64,000 nucleotides of DNA from positions 124,001-188,000 of the forward strand of contig NZ_JBALOP010000025.1 in NCBI RefSeq assembly GCF_036962685.1, in the 5' to 3' direction. The notes under the pieces were generated by a model. The model did not search any database. It was given only the letters and a program-made list of their open reading frames with translations, and was not told the DNA's origin. How positions within the stretch are numbered: the first letter of the stretch is position 1; every line of letters starts with the position of its first letter. This document shows, in pieces, positions 16,608 to 25,342 of the stretch. The position numbers and the translations under genes are program-made. The DNA is from Ferdinandcohnia sp036962685. GTDB taxonomy: Bacteria > Bacillota > Bacilli > Bacillales > Bacillaceae_L.

Positions 16608-17564
16608 TTGAAACATGGAGAATATGCGTATTTAGATCTATTAAAACATGTTCTTGGAAATGGTACGAAAAAAATGGACCGAACAGGAACAGGGACAGTC
16701 TCTGTTTTTGGTTACCAAATGCGGTTTAATTTAAATGAGGGGTTTCCTTTACTTACAACTAAGAGAGTCCCGTTTCGCTTAATTGCGAGCGAACTGCTTT
16801 GGTTTATTAAGGGAGATACGAACATTAGGTATCTACTTAAAAACAACAATAATATTTGGAATGAGTGGGCTTTTAAAAATTGGGTTGAGAGCGATGAATA
16901 CGACGGTCCGGATATGACGGATTTCGGTAATCGAAGCCAGAAGGATCCAGATTTTAATGAGTTGTATCAAGTTGAGATGGACAAGTTTAAAGCACGGATA
17001 TTAGAGGATGATGAGTTCTCGAGTAAGTTTGGAGAACTTGGCCCCGTATATGGGAAGCAGTGGAGAGCGTGGGAAACCTCACGTGGTGAGACCATTGACC
17101 AGTTGAAGAATGTCGTCAACCAGATAAAAAATAACCCAGATAGCAGACGCCATCTTGTCGTCGGCTATAACCCAGGCGATGTGGAATTCATGGCCTTACC
17201 ACCATGTCATAGTCTGTTCCAATTCTATGTGGCAGATGGAAAATTGAGTTGCCAGTTGTACCAAAGATCAGGCGACCTTTTTCTCGGAATTCCCTTCAAC
17301 ATCGCAAGTTATGCGCTTTTAACACATTTAATCGCGTACGAATGTGGACTAGAGGTAGGAGATTTCATCCATACAATTGGGGATGCCCATATTTACACAA
17401 ACCATATCGAACAAGTGAATTTACAGCTAAGTCGCGAGCCACGTCCGTTTCCGACTTTGAAATTAAATCCAGCTGTAGAATCTGTATTTGACTTTGAAAT
17501 GGACGACATTGAAATCGTGGACTATGAACCACATCCAACAATAAAAGCTCCAGTTGCTGTTTAA
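16608..17564 (+). CDS. thyA: Thymidylate synthase (long ThyA type)
   Basis: A 318-residue enzyme that methylates dUMP to dTMP using methylene-THF. The sequence has DRTGTGTVSVFGYQ and LLTTKRVPFRLI (phosphate/dUMP site), the catalytic Cys in ALPPCHSLFQFYV, QRSGDLFLGIPFNIASYALL, and HIYTNH near the end. Relative to the 264-residue short form it has about 50 extra residues after the INIxxLL region (NWVESDEYDGPDMTDFGN onward), as in the Lactobacillus casei enzyme. The start is the TTG at 16608, with AAGGAG upstream. dfrA follows after a terminator, so the pair is functionally but perhaps not fully transcriptionally linked. Confidence 0.96.
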   Translation: MKHGEYAYLDLLKHVLGNGTKKMDRTGTGTVSVFGYQMRFNLNEGFPLLTTKRVPFRLIASELLWFIKGDTNIRYLLKNNNNIWNEWAFKNWVESDEYDGPDMTDFGNRSQKDPDFNELYQVEMDKFKARILEDDEFSSKFGELGPVYGKQWRAWETSRGETIDQLKNVVNQIKNNPDSRRHLVVGYNPGDVEFMALPPCHSLFQFYVADGKLSCQLYQRSGDLFLGIPFNIASYALLTHLIAYECGLEVGDFIHTIGDAHIYTNHIEQVNLQLSREPRPFPTLKLNPAVESVFDFEMDDIEIVDYEPHPTIKAPVAV

Positions 17565-17579
17565 AAGATTTCTAATTCC

Positions 17580-17617
17580 AAGATCCTAAGGTATAATCGA
17601 CCTTAGGATCTTTTTTT
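17580..17617 (+). terminator. thyA terminator
   Basis: The perfect 12-base arms AAGATCCTAAGG (17580-17591) and CCTTAGGATCTT (17601-17612) are followed by a T-run. It lies between thyA and dfrA. Confidence 0.85.
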
Positions 17618-17632
17618 GTGAGGATGATTAAA

Positions 17633-18127
17633 ATGATTTCATTATTAGTAGCAATGGACAAAAACCAATTAATCGGTAGGGACAATGATCTCCCATGGCG
17701 TTTACCTGCGGATTTAGCTTATTTTAAGAGAGTGACGATGGGGCACCCGATCATTATGGGACGAAAAACATATGATTCGATTGGACGACCTTTACCTGGA
17801 CGAGAAAACATTATCGTTACTCGTGACACTTCATACACAGCAGAAGGCTGTAAAGTGATTCATTCAATCGATGAGATTGTAAAAATGAATGAGGAAATCG
17901 ATCAGGAGCTTTTTGTGATCGGTGGAGCTGAAATTTTTAAAGCAATACTCCCATACTCAGACCGTCTATACATAACCGAGATTGAAGAGGAATTTGAGGG
18001 GGATACCTATTTTCCAGCATTTGATAAATCCTTGTGGAAGATCATATCAGAGGAAAAAGGCATCAGGGATGAAAAAAACCCATACGATTATACGTTTTTA
18101 GTATATGAAAAGAACCCGCAGAACTAA
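17633..18127 (+). CDS. dfrA: Dihydrofolate reductase
   Basis: A 164-residue NADPH-dependent enzyme that regenerates tetrahydrofolate after thymidylate synthesis. Visible signatures are MISLLVAMDKNQLIG, DLPWRLPADLAYFK (catalytic acidic residue in the loop), MGRKTYDSIGRPLPGRENIIVTR and FVIGGAEIFK. The length is normal. GTGAGG lies 9 nt before the ATG at 17633, so the two earlier in-frame codons are rejected. It is adjacent to thyA, as in many Bacillaceae. A strong terminator separates them, so dfrA is either read through or has its own weak promoter. Confidence 0.96.
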   Translation: MISLLVAMDKNQLIGRDNDLPWRLPADLAYFKRVTMGHPIIMGRKTYDSIGRPLPGRENIIVTRDTSYTAEGCKVIHSIDEIVKMNEEIDQELFVIGGAEIFKAILPYSDRLYITEIEEEFEGDTYFPAFDKSLWKIISEEKGIRDEKNPYDYTFLVYEKNPQN

Positions 18128-18177
18128 ATCTGATTTAGACCGTGGTGGATAATTGAGTAACCAGTGAAATTTAAAAT

Positions 18178-18380
18178 AGTCGGAGCTTTTCCAGTTATAC
18201 TGCAAAATAGAGCTCATTTGGGTGTGTATAGGCGGAGCTTTTCCGATTAAGCAAGCGAAATTACCCATTTTTCCCTTTTTATAGTTAATAGTTGGAATCT
18301 TTCCGTTTATTTAACCTATTTTCAGCTCTTTTTCTTTAATAAGCGGAATTTCTTCGTATATTTATCAAACTTACTTTAGC
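18178..18380. repeat. Four imperfect repeats, CGGAGCTTTTCC type
   Basis: The core reads CGGAGCTTTTCC in copies 1 and 2, TGGAATCTTTCC in copy 3 and CGGAATTTCTTC in copy 4, at spacings of 52, 60 and 51 bp. A related copy is at about 62728-62768, with the same downstream CAGTT...TGCA...AAT...GCT...AT pattern as copy 1. Confidence 0.55.
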
Positions 18381-18427
18381 TTTTAATGAACTTGTTAAAC
18401 TTACGGGTGGTTTCGTGAAAAAAGTAT

Positions 18428-18466
18428 AAAAAAGGCTTAGAGAGATTGTATCTCAAAGCCTTTTTG
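18428..18466. terminator. Bidirectional terminator
   Basis: GGCTTAGAGA pairs with TCTCAAAGCC with one mismatch, flanked by A-run and T-run. It is placed to stop transcription from hemolysin III on the minus strand. Confidence 0.65.
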
Positions 18467-18560
18467 ACTGTGAAGTATATGTGTTTTTATATTTGCTTCG
18501 GTAAGTGATTTACCGGTTTGCTCCTTACAAGTAAACATACGAATCTAAATCTCTGGTTTT

Positions 18561-19214
18561 TTAAGATATAAACGGTACATCGACAACATAAAATAGCACA
18601 GTGAAAAACATCGCAGCACTACCTGCCAACACGAACAAATGCCAGATCGCATGGTTAAACGGCAACTTCCTCCATACATAAAACACTGCACCAACTGTAT
18701 ATAGAATACCTCCAGTTAACAACAGCATAACACCATTGAACCCAATGCTTTCATACAATGGTTTAATGCCAACCACAATTAGCCAGCCCATTAAAACATA
18801 ACAAACTGTTGAGAGAATCATAAATTTCTCTACAAAAAAGACCTTAAAGACGATTCCAATAACAGCTAGTCCCCACACAATTCCGAAAATCGTCCAGCCT
18901 AGCCAGCCTCCAATCGAAACTAAAACGAAAGGTGTGTAGGTACCCGCAATTAATAAATAAATCGCAGAGTGATCTAATATTGCAAACACTTTTTTCGCTT
19001 TTAGATGAGTAATGCTATGCAAAAGGGTTGAGAAAAGGTAAAGAAGAAACATCGTTGCCCCAAAGATAGAGAAGCTTACAACATGCCAGACATCCCCATA
19101 TTTAACAGCAAACACGATTAACATCACAAGTGCTGGGATGCTTAATAGAACACCGAGACCATGTGTAATAGCATTTGCAATTTCTTCTTTTAATGACTCT
19201 TGTCGAAATGTCAT
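18561..19214 (-). CDS. yplQ: Hemolysin III family membrane protein (YplQ)
   Basis: A 217-residue polytopic membrane protein with about seven hydrophobic segments, of the hemolysin III/PAQR family. Family residues visible are EEIANAITHGLG at the N-terminus, HSITHLKAKKVFAILDHSAIYLLIAGTYTP in the middle and HAIWHLFVLAG near the end; the His/Asp residues form the putative metal site of PAQR-like hydrolases. GAGGTG precedes the ATG at 19214. The hemolytic activity implied by the name is not established for most members. It is yplQ by position in the ypx gene series (from memory). Confidence 0.88.
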   Translation of the reverse strand: MTFRQESLKEEIANAITHGLGVLLSIPALVMLIVFAVKYGDVWHVVSFSIFGATMFLLYLFSTLLHSITHLKAKKVFAILDHSAIYLLIAGTYTPFVLVSIGGWLGWTIFGIVWGLAVIGIVFKVFFVEKFMILSTVCYVLMGWLIVVGIKPLYESIGFNGVMLLLTGGILYTVGAVFYVWRKLPFNHAIWHLFVLAGSAAMFFTVLFYVVDVPFIS

Positions 19215-19343
19215 AAAGTTCACCTCATACTCCATTTTTTCTTCTTCCCATCATACTGCTAACAAAACCATAATTCAAATTATACTTTAAAATAAAATTG
19301 AAAGTGTTTACATTTCGAAAAAATAATAAAATATTTAGAAAAC

Positions 19344-19375
19344 TTTACAACAGAGAGGCTAATTCGTGTTATAAT
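19344..19375 (+). promoter_or_regulatory. ilvA promoter, extended -10
   Basis: TGTTATAAT (with TATAAT at 19370-19375) is an extended -10. TTTACA at 19344 is a weak -35 at 20 bp, a spacing that the extended -10 would help to offset. Confidence 0.45.
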
Positions 19376-19442
19376 GAACAAATTAAATCTTCATTACTGT
19401 ACAGTATTGTTGTAGATATATGCGAAAGGGGATATGGGGCTC

Positions 19443-20714
19443 ATGGCGCAAAAGTTAAAACAAAAATTAGATGGGATCCATGTAGAGGATATCATAAAAG
19501 CAAATCAAACATTGAAGGATGTTATAATCCATACGCCTTTACAAAGAAATGAATTACTATCTGAACGTTACGAATGTAACTTATTGATAAAACGAGAGGA
19601 TTTACAAATTGTTCGTTCTTTTAAAATAAGAGGAGCTTATAACCGAATTAAAAATCTTACTGTAGATGAACTAAAAAATGGAGTCGTTTGTGCAAGTGCT
19701 GGCAACCATGCACAGGGAGTGGCTTTTTCCTGCTCGGCATTAAAAATTCAAGGGAAAATCTTTATGCCTTCTACTACTCCACGGCAAAAGGTCTCACAAG
19801 TAGAAGCTTTTGGTCGTGAATATGTTGAGATTGTGTTAACTGGTGACACATTTGATGATTCTTATGAGAAAGCAGTTGCTTGCTGTGAAAGAGAGAATCG
19901 CACGTTTATCCATCCATTTGATGATGCTGATGTGATGGCAGGTCAAGGTACGGTAGCGGTCGAGATTTTAAATGATTGTGCAGAACCTATTGACTATGTA
20001 TTTGCGGCGATCGGTGGGGGCGGACTCATTTCCGGTATTTCCACCTATATGAAGAGCATTTCTCCAGAGACAAAAGTAATTGGTGTCGAACCAGAGGGTG
20101 CATCAAGTATGAAGACTTCGATTGCAAATGGTGCGGTTACAACTTTGCAAAAAATTGATAAGTTTGTTGACGGAGCGGCTGTTAAAACAGTTGGGGAAAG
20201 AACGTTTGAAATTAGTCAAGAGCTTGTGGACGATATTGTTGTTGTACCGGAGGGTAAGGTTTGTACAACGATTTTGGACTTGTATAATGAAAATGCAATT
20301 GTTGCAGAGCCTGCTGGGGCATTATCACTGGCGGCGCTTGATTCGTACAAGGATAAACTAAAAGGTAAAACGGTTGTTTGCGTACTTAGTGGTGGAAACA
20401 ATGACATCGGTAGAATGCAAGAAATCAAGGAGCGTTCAATGCTGTATGAAGGCCTACAATGCTATTTTATTGTGAATTTTCCACAAAGAGCAGGCGCATT
20501 GCGTGAGTTCTTGCTTGATGTGTTAGGGCCAACCGACGACATTACCCGATTTGAATACACGAAGAAAAATAACAAGGAAAATGGTCCTGCATTAGTTGGA
20601 ATCGAATTAAAGCATAAGGATGATTACGAAGCTTTAGTAAATAGAATGGAAAAAAAGGGGTTTCCGTTCCGCGAGTTAAATAAAGAAAGTACGTTATTTA
20701 ATTTATTGATCTGA
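19443..20714 (+). CDS. ilvA: Threonine ammonia-lyase (biosynthetic threonine dehydratase)
   Basis: A 423-residue PLP enzyme that converts threonine to 2-oxobutanoate, the first step of isoleucine synthesis. The PLP lysine lies in RSFKIRGAYN (about residues 58-67), the phosphate loop in AAIGGGGLISG, and a C-terminal ACT-like regulatory domain begins near residue 330 (CYFIVNFPQRAGALREFL). The length matches the B. subtilis single-ACT form. ATG 19443 is preferred over ATG 19434 because AAAGGGG is only 2 nt from the latter. No T-box or BCAA leader was recognised upstream. It lies between yplQ and ypmP, as remembered for B. subtilis. Confidence 0.95.
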   Translation: MAQKLKQKLDGIHVEDIIKANQTLKDVIIHTPLQRNELLSERYECNLLIKREDLQIVRSFKIRGAYNRIKNLTVDELKNGVVCASAGNHAQGVAFSCSALKIQGKIFMPSTTPRQKVSQVEAFGREYVEIVLTGDTFDDSYEKAVACCERENRTFIHPFDDADVMAGQGTVAVEILNDCAEPIDYVFAAIGGGGLISGISTYMKSISPETKVIGVEPEGASSMKTSIANGAVTTLQKIDKFVDGAAVKTVGERTFEISQELVDDIVVVPEGKVCTTILDLYNENAIVAEPAGALSLAALDSYKDKLKGKTVVCVLSGGNNDIGRMQEIKERSMLYEGLQCYFIVNFPQRAGALREFLLDVLGPTDDITRFEYTKKNNKENGPALVGIELKHKDDYEALVNRMEKKGFPFRELNKESTLFNLLI

Positions 20715-20808
20715 CGACGAATTATTCATTAATTTAACATAAATAGACAAAGACGAAAGGCTTGTTCTCATGTATAATTAAAGAAACGGGTGAAAAAGGA
20801 CTGATAGT

Positions 20809-21060
20809 TTGCTATTCAAAAGCCTAGAGTTCAAAAATAGTAATGGACAGAAGGTTAAAGTAATTGAGATTCCAGTATTGGAGAAAGGCAACACGTATCG
20901 CTTTATGCTCGATTTTCGTTTGCAGGCATTTTTGTCGAAAATCATGACAAAATCAAGTCCAAATCAAATCTATTCGTTCCGCGAATATTTAAAGACCGTA
21001 CTTAAATGGACTGATTATGAACGCGTTTTTCAACTAGATACTTTAAAACATAACGCATAG
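20809..21060 (+). CDS. ypmP: YpmP/DUF2535 family protein
   Basis: A small 83-residue soluble protein. It starts with TTG, preceded by AAAGGACTG, and reads MLFKSLEFKNSNGQKVKVIEIPVLE. The C-terminus SFREYLKTVLKWTDYERVF and final HNA agree with the DUF2535 family, named after B. subtilis YpmP, which also follows ilvA. The function is unknown. It has its own terminator (21070-21105) and about 95 nt between it and ilvA. Confidence 0.8.
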   Translation: MLFKSLEFKNSNGQKVKVIEIPVLEKGNTYRFMLDFRLQAFLSKIMTKSSPNQIYSFREYLKTVLKWTDYERVFQLDTLKHNA

Positions 21061-21069
21061 TTTTAGAAT

Positions 21070-21105
21070 GAGCTGATTTTAAAACAAAAATCGGCTCTTT
21101 TTTTG
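21070..21105 (+). terminator. ypmP terminator
   Basis: GAGCTGATTTT pairs with AAAATCGGCTC with one wobble and is followed by TTTTTTT. Confidence 0.75.
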
Positions 21106-21195
21106 CTTTTAATCAGCTATGAGTAATTTACCCGTTAAAATAAGGACAAGCTATTTAGTGAAAATAGATATGCGCCAGACGTAGGAAGTGACCGT

Positions 21196-22038
21196 ATGAC
21201 AAAGGTAAAAATCGTAACAGATTCTACAGCAGATCTTTCAGAGGGGTTAGTAAAAGAACTTGGTATCTCAGTTGTTCCATTATCCATCACCATTGATGGG
21301 GAAACGTTTCTAGACCGAGTGGATATTACCCCAAAGGAATTTTTAATGAAAATGAAGCACTCAACTGAGCTTCCAAAGAGCTCGCAGCCTGCGGTTGGGC
21401 ATTTCGTTGAGATTTACAATCAATTAGGAAGCGATGGTAGTGAAATACTTTCCATCCACATGACCGGCGGGATGAGCGGTACTGTGGCATCTGCTGAAAA
21501 TGCAGCTAGAATAAGTGAATCAAACGTCACTGTTATTGATTCTATGTATATTTCAAGAGCCCTAGCATTTCAAGTTGTGGAAGCTGCAAAAATGGCAAAC
21601 GCAGGCCACACAAAGGATGAGATCGTAAAACGGATTGAGGCAATCAGAGAAAACTCAACCTTATTTGTAATTGTTGATACCTTGGAAAACCTTGTAAAAG
21701 GCGGCCGTATTGGAAAAGGGAAGGCATTAATTGGCTCATTATTGAACATCAAACCAATTGCATCGTTGCAGGATGGTGTCTACACCCCGGTAGCAAAGGT
21801 AAGAAGCCATGCAAAAATTGTAAAATATTTGACTGAAAAATTTGCCGAGGATGTAAGTGGTAAAACGATTAAAAGTGTGGCAATCGCTCAAGTGGATGCA
21901 ATGGAGCTTGCTACAAATGTAAAAGATGCGATAAAAAAGCTAACTGGATTTGAAGCCGTTGACATCGTTGAAACCACCCCCGTGATTGCTACCCACACTG
22001 GTCCAGGTGCAATTGGGTTTATGTATTATGTAGAATAG
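21196..22038 (+). CDS. DegV family fatty-acid-binding protein (second copy)
   Basis: A 280-residue FakB-like protein. It shows VTDSTADLSEGL at the N-terminus, KSSQPAVGHFVEIYNQL, HMTGGMSGTVASAENAA and VDTLENLVKGGRIGKGKA, which are the family lipid-binding positions. It differs from the first DegV protein (6556-7401) in many positions, so the two probably bind different acyl chains; this is inference. GTAGGAAGTG precedes the ATG. A strong 13-bp terminator follows directly, and the minus-strand PCYCGC gene ends within a base or two of it. Confidence 0.93.
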   Translation: MTKVKIVTDSTADLSEGLVKELGISVVPLSITIDGETFLDRVDITPKEFLMKMKHSTELPKSSQPAVGHFVEIYNQLGSDGSEILSIHMTGGMSGTVASAENAARISESNVTVIDSMYISRALAFQVVEAAKMANAGHTKDEIVKRIEAIRENSTLFVIVDTLENLVKGGRIGKGKALIGSLLNIKPIASLQDGVYTPVAKVRSHAKIVKYLTEKFAEDVSGKTIKSVAIAQVDAMELATNVKDAIKKLTGFEAVDIVETTPVIATHTGPGAIGFMYYVE

Positions 22039-22041
22039 AAC

Positions 22042-22075
22042 AAAAAGACGTGTGAGTAATTCACACGTCTTTTAC
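22042..22075. terminator. Bidirectional terminator after degV
   Basis: AAAAGACGTGTGA (22043-22055) pairs perfectly with TCACACGTCTTTT (22061-22073) around a five-base loop. Confidence 0.88.
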
Positions 22076-22555
22076 TTATGCTTCCGGCATTGGAGTTGGT
22101 GTTGGCTTAGCGTAACCCTCTTTGTAGGTTTCATCGATCATTGCACGAATTTCGCTAGGGGACTTACCCTTTGAATACTCCATTACAGATGTAGCAGCGA
22201 TTTCTAAACATACCATACATTTTGTACCGTGATCATCCCATACGATATTATCGCCTTTGTTTTCATGAACAAAGCAATCATAATTATCCCGATGACCTAC
22301 AGAGTCAGCACAGCCACAATAGCAAGGCATTGATTCTAAAAGCTCCTGATGCATAGCAGCAGCTTTATAAATTGTCACCATTTCCTCTGATTTACCATCT
22401 AAAAAAGTAGGCATCACATCAATTGAGGCAGTTTCTTCACGAATATCTCCCATCACATGTTCTTGCTCGTTTGCCTCATGTCCTTCATCGTTTTGAGAGC
22501 AGCCAAATAATCCAAACACAAGAACAAGCGAAAGAAAGACAACTATTTTTTTCAT
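22076..22555 (-). CDS. PCYCGC-motif lipoprotein
   Basis: A 159-residue predicted lipoprotein. The lipobox is FGLFGC after a hydrophobic helix. The mature part has a linker rich in Glu, then MPCYCGCADSVGH (three Cys), NYDCFVHE, and TKCMVCLEIA. The set of seven mature Cys and several His residues suggests metal or redox chemistry at the outer face of the membrane. The family is named after its PCYCGC motif and is common in Bacillus, with unknown function. GGAAAGG precedes the ATG at 22555; the extension to 22603 is not supported. Confidence 0.85.
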   Translation of the reverse strand: MKKIVVFLSLVLVFGLFGCSQNDEGHEANEQEHVMGDIREETASIDVMPTFLDGKSEEMVTIYKAAAMHQELLESMPCYCGCADSVGHRDNYDCFVHENKGDNIVWDDHGTKCMVCLEIAATSVMEYSKGKSPSEIRAMIDETYKEGYAKPTPTPMPEA

Positions 22556-22756
22556 AAAAACAAACCTTTCCTTATCTATGTAAGCCCATTTTAACATATC
22601 CAACCTCTATAAAAAATGAATTCACCATTTTGTCAAAATATGAAAAGCTTAATGCTTCCGTCTATCGGCAACAAGATAAGAAGAGCGCTGGCAGAAGGTG
22701 CCATTTACATTGGTTAAGACCACAGATTGGTAATGTCGCCTGGAGCTAGTCAAGCA

Positions 22757-22783
22757 AAAAGGACATCTAACCGACGTCCTTAC
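22757..22783 (-). terminator. Terminator of the 95-aa gene
   Basis: On the minus strand AAGGAC and GTCCTT arms flank a loop of about 11 bases and are followed by TTTTGC. The stem overlaps the stop codon. Confidence 0.5.
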
Positions 22784-23067
22784 TTACCTTCAGATTCTTC
22801 ATCTGATAAATCTAATTTTTCTCCCCCGATGGATATGTAGGAGAGAATATCTAAGTCAGGCTTGGCTTTTGCCATTCCCTGGATGTACGGTGTGATGGTA
22901 TCTTGGAAATCCTTACTTACACCCATTTCCTCACAGTGCCCGTAGACATACATTTTTTTATCATCAAAGAAAAATGCAATATAGCCTAGTGCTTTCTTAT
23001 CTTGATTGACTATATTTAAAATTTGGCATTCTTCCTTCATCAACTCTGGGGAAACAAATATTTGCAA
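22780..23067 (-). CDS. Hypothetical protein, 95 aa
   Basis: A small acidic protein I cannot assign. It begins with TTG, preceded by a strong AAGGAGGAG site, and reads MQIFVSPELMKEECQILNIV. It has mixed strands (KALGYIAFFFDDKKMYVYGHCEE) and a helix, and an acidic C-terminus (DLSDEESEGK). There is no signal peptide or membrane segment. It lies 15 nt downstream of the MFS gene, so the two probably form one transcript. Confidence 0.75.
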   Translation of the reverse strand: MQIFVSPELMKEECQILNIVNQDKKALGYIAFFFDDKKMYVYGHCEEMGVSKDFQDTITPYIQGMAKAKPDLDILSYISIGGEKLDLSDEESEGK

Positions 23068-23082
23068 GATAACTCCTCCTTT

Positions 23083-24330
23083 TTACGTAAATTGTAATTT
23101 TTTGAACAGAGAATCATTTGTTTCCTTACTAGGGTTTTTCTTTTTCACACGAATCAGAATCATACATAATAGACCAACGACTAGTGTCAACGAAGCGGTC
23201 GTTAAAAACATTCCGGCACGTGACCAATTCATTAGCCATCCATAAATAGGCGGTCCAATTGCCACTCCTAAAAATCGAACAGATCCGTAAAGAGATGTTA
23301 CGAAACCTCGCTTTTCAGTTGAAACCGAACCCGTAATAAAGCTATTAATACACGGCAATACTAGGCCGGTTCCAATACTGCTGATAGCCAATACGGCAAT
23401 AAACGGAATCAGGCTTTTAAATAAAACTAATAATGCAAAAGATACGGTCATAAGTACTAAACCAATGATAATAAGCTTTTTCATTAAAGGCATTTTTTTA
23501 CCGATCTTACTTCCGGTAATGTAGGAAGTGGTTGTCATACATAAAAGGGGAATGGCTAAAATGGCTCCTTTTAATACTCCATCTGTATCATAGGTTTTCT
23601 CAAGTACATCCGATAAATAAAAGAGAATCCCAAATAAAGTGAATAAACAAGTTGCACCAGCCAAATAGGCTGTAAATAACCATCTTCCTTCGTTTTTAAA
23701 TACTGAAAATAATCCGCGCACATATTTTTTAAGCGGTGGTGGTTCCTTCTTTTCCTTTTTTTCTTTGACAAAGAAGATCGTGAGAAGCACGGAAATTAAA
23801 CAAAAGATTGGGAAAGCGAAAAAGGCTGCATACCAAAATAAAAGTGCGAGTAACGACCCGATAATAGGTGAAATAACTTTTCCGAAGCCATTTGAGGCTT
23901 CAACTAACCCCAGGACTCGGCTTTGTTTGCCACCTTTAAATAAATCACCTGTTAGTGCCATAGCGATGGGCGCAGTTCCAGCTGCTCCAATACCTTGCAT
24001 AACCCGACCAGCCATGATCCAAAAATATGGGCTAGAAAACCAAGCGGCTGAAACCCCTGCCAGTAGTCCGCCTGTACCGTAGAGAATAAGTGCAGGTATG
24101 ATGACGGCCTTTCTAGAAAATCGGTCCGAGAAATAACCAAGTAATGGAATCGAAATTGCAGCTGCTACTGAGAAAGCAGTAATGACAAGACTCACTTGAA
24201 ATTGACTGATGTCTAGTTCCTTTTGCATCTGTGGTAAGACAGGGATAAGCATTGAATTTCCAAGTACAAGGATTAGTGGAATTGAACCAATCGCAACAAT
24301 TGTCATTGCTGAATTCTTTTTGCTGGACAA
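23083..24330 (-). CDS. MFS transporter, drug:proton antiporter type
   Basis: A 415-residue transporter with about 12 membrane segments. The loop 2-3 motif A appears as GYFSDRFSRKAVI, and the transmembrane segment 5 region has GPIIGSLLALLF-like residues typical of 12-helix DHA1 exporters. The start is taken as the TTG at 24330 because AAGGAG lies 10 nt upstream; the ATG at 24372 and internal ATGs are alternatives. It probably exports a small amphipathic compound. It is followed by the 95-aa gene in the same operon and diverges from the sulfate operon. Confidence 0.85.
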   Translation of the reverse strand: MSSKKNSAMTIVAIGSIPLILVLGNSMLIPVLPQMQKELDISQFQVSLVITAFSVAAAISIPLLGYFSDRFSRKAVIIPALILYGTGGLLAGVSAAWFSSPYFWIMAGRVMQGIGAAGTAPIAMALTGDLFKGGKQSRVLGLVEASNGFGKVISPIIGSLLALLFWYAAFFAFPIFCLISVLLTIFFVKEKKEKKEPPPLKKYVRGLFSVFKNEGRWLFTAYLAGATCLFTLFGILFYLSDVLEKTYDTDGVLKGAILAIPLLCMTTTSYITGSKIGKKMPLMKKLIIIGLVLMTVSFALLVLFKSLIPFIAVLAISSIGTGLVLPCINSFITGSVSTEKRGFVTSLYGSVRFLGVAIGPPIYGWLMNWSRAGMFLTTASLTLVVGLLCMILIRVKKKNPSKETNDSLFKKLQFT

Positions 24331-24574
24331 GTTTTTGCATCTCCTTATAGTACAGTGTGAAATTAGAATCAATTATTGCCTTACTATTTTTTCTAATTGT
24401 CCTGATACCTATTCTGTTAGTAGTTTCCAGTTGAAAGAAACAGTAGAAAAGCCCAATCTATACACCATTTACCTATTTTTGAATAACATAGCAACTGTAA
24501 GAAAGATGGGTGTATATAACAAAAAAAGATTAAACAGAGGTTTAGCGCTTGTTGAAAAAGGAGGAGTTATGCCT

Positions 24575-25342
24575 ATGGACTTTCTAGATGTTCCTTTGCG
24601 AACAAAGGGTAAACGAAGCTATGGAATTACCTCAATAGCTGATTTTGGAACGCCTGTTGCCCTAGTGGAGGCGTATCTACGTGATTACCATGCTTATATA
24701 GATGTCGCAAAAATCGGAATTGGCTCTGCTTATGTGACCCCAAACCTACAAGAAAAAATCGAGCTTTATAAAAAATATAAAGTCATCCCATATTGTGGCG
24801 GAACGCTTTTTGAAAAATGCTTCATCCAGGAAAAACTTGACGAATATGGTGAAAGTCTTCAAAAGCTTGGGATTGAATGGATTGAAATTTCAAATGGGAC
24901 AGTTGATATTCCACTTCACAAAAGGCTTTCGGTCATCAAAAAATATAAGAAGCATTTTAATGTGATTGCTGAAGTTGGCTCGAAGGATCAAGATAAGGAA
25001 ATGCCGTTGTCTGAATGGGAGCATGAAATTAACTTGCTGTTAGCAGCGGGCTGTAAATATGTCATCACAGAAGGTAGAGACTCGGGTACGGCCGGCATTT
25101 ACAACGCTTCAGGCAATGTCAATACCGAGTTGATTGATCGAATTTCAAATAATATTGATGTTAATAAGGTTATTTTTGAAGCACCGACACCGAAACAGCA
25201 AATGTTTTTCATCAACCAATTTGGCACGAACGTCAATCTTGGGAACGTCAAAATCAATGATGTCCTTGTTTTGGAATCACAAAGACTAGGTTTGCGGAGT
25301 GAAACCTTTTTCATGGGGGAGAAGACATGGAACTTACCCTAA
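24575..25342 (+). CDS. comA: Phosphosulfolactate synthase (ComA family)
   Basis: A 255-residue TIM-barrel enzyme that adds sulfite to phosphoenolpyruvate to give (2R)-phosphosulfolactate. Family features are YGITSIADFGTP, VAKIGIGSAYV, PYCGGTLFEK, EWIEISNGTV, IAEVGSKD and KYVITEGRDSG. In B. subtilis the homologue is YitD, next to yitA, yitB and yitC. Spores of Bacillus contain sulfolactate, a likely end product. AAGGAGG precedes ATG codons at 24569 and 24575, and the second has the better spacing. It is the first gene of a five-gene operon that also supplies sulfite from sulfate. Confidence 0.88.
   Translation: MDFLDVPLRTKGKRSYGITSIADFGTPVALVEAYLRDYHAYIDVAKIGIGSAYVTPNLQEKIELYKKYKVIPYCGGTLFEKCFIQEKLDEYGESLQKLGIEWIEISNGTVDIPLHKRLSVIKKYKKHFNVIAEVGSKDQDKEMPLSEWEHEINLLLAAGCKYVITEGRDSGTAGIYNASGNVNTELIDRISNNIDVNKVIFEAPTPKQQMFFINQFGTNVNLGNVKINDVLVLESQRLGLRSETFFMGEKTWNLP

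Larger units (their letters stand above)
18128..18560. other. Gene-free region with imperfect CGGAG...TTTCC repeats
   Basis: No coding frame is convincing in these 433 bases. They contain four imperfect repeats whose cores begin near 18181, 18233, 18293 and 18344, plus a bidirectional terminator at 18428-18466. Confidence 0.6.

Noticed and set aside
24209..24574. 122-residue extension of ComA
   Set aside because: It overlaps the divergent MFS gene; AAGGAGG just before the internal ATGs and the family start support 24575.
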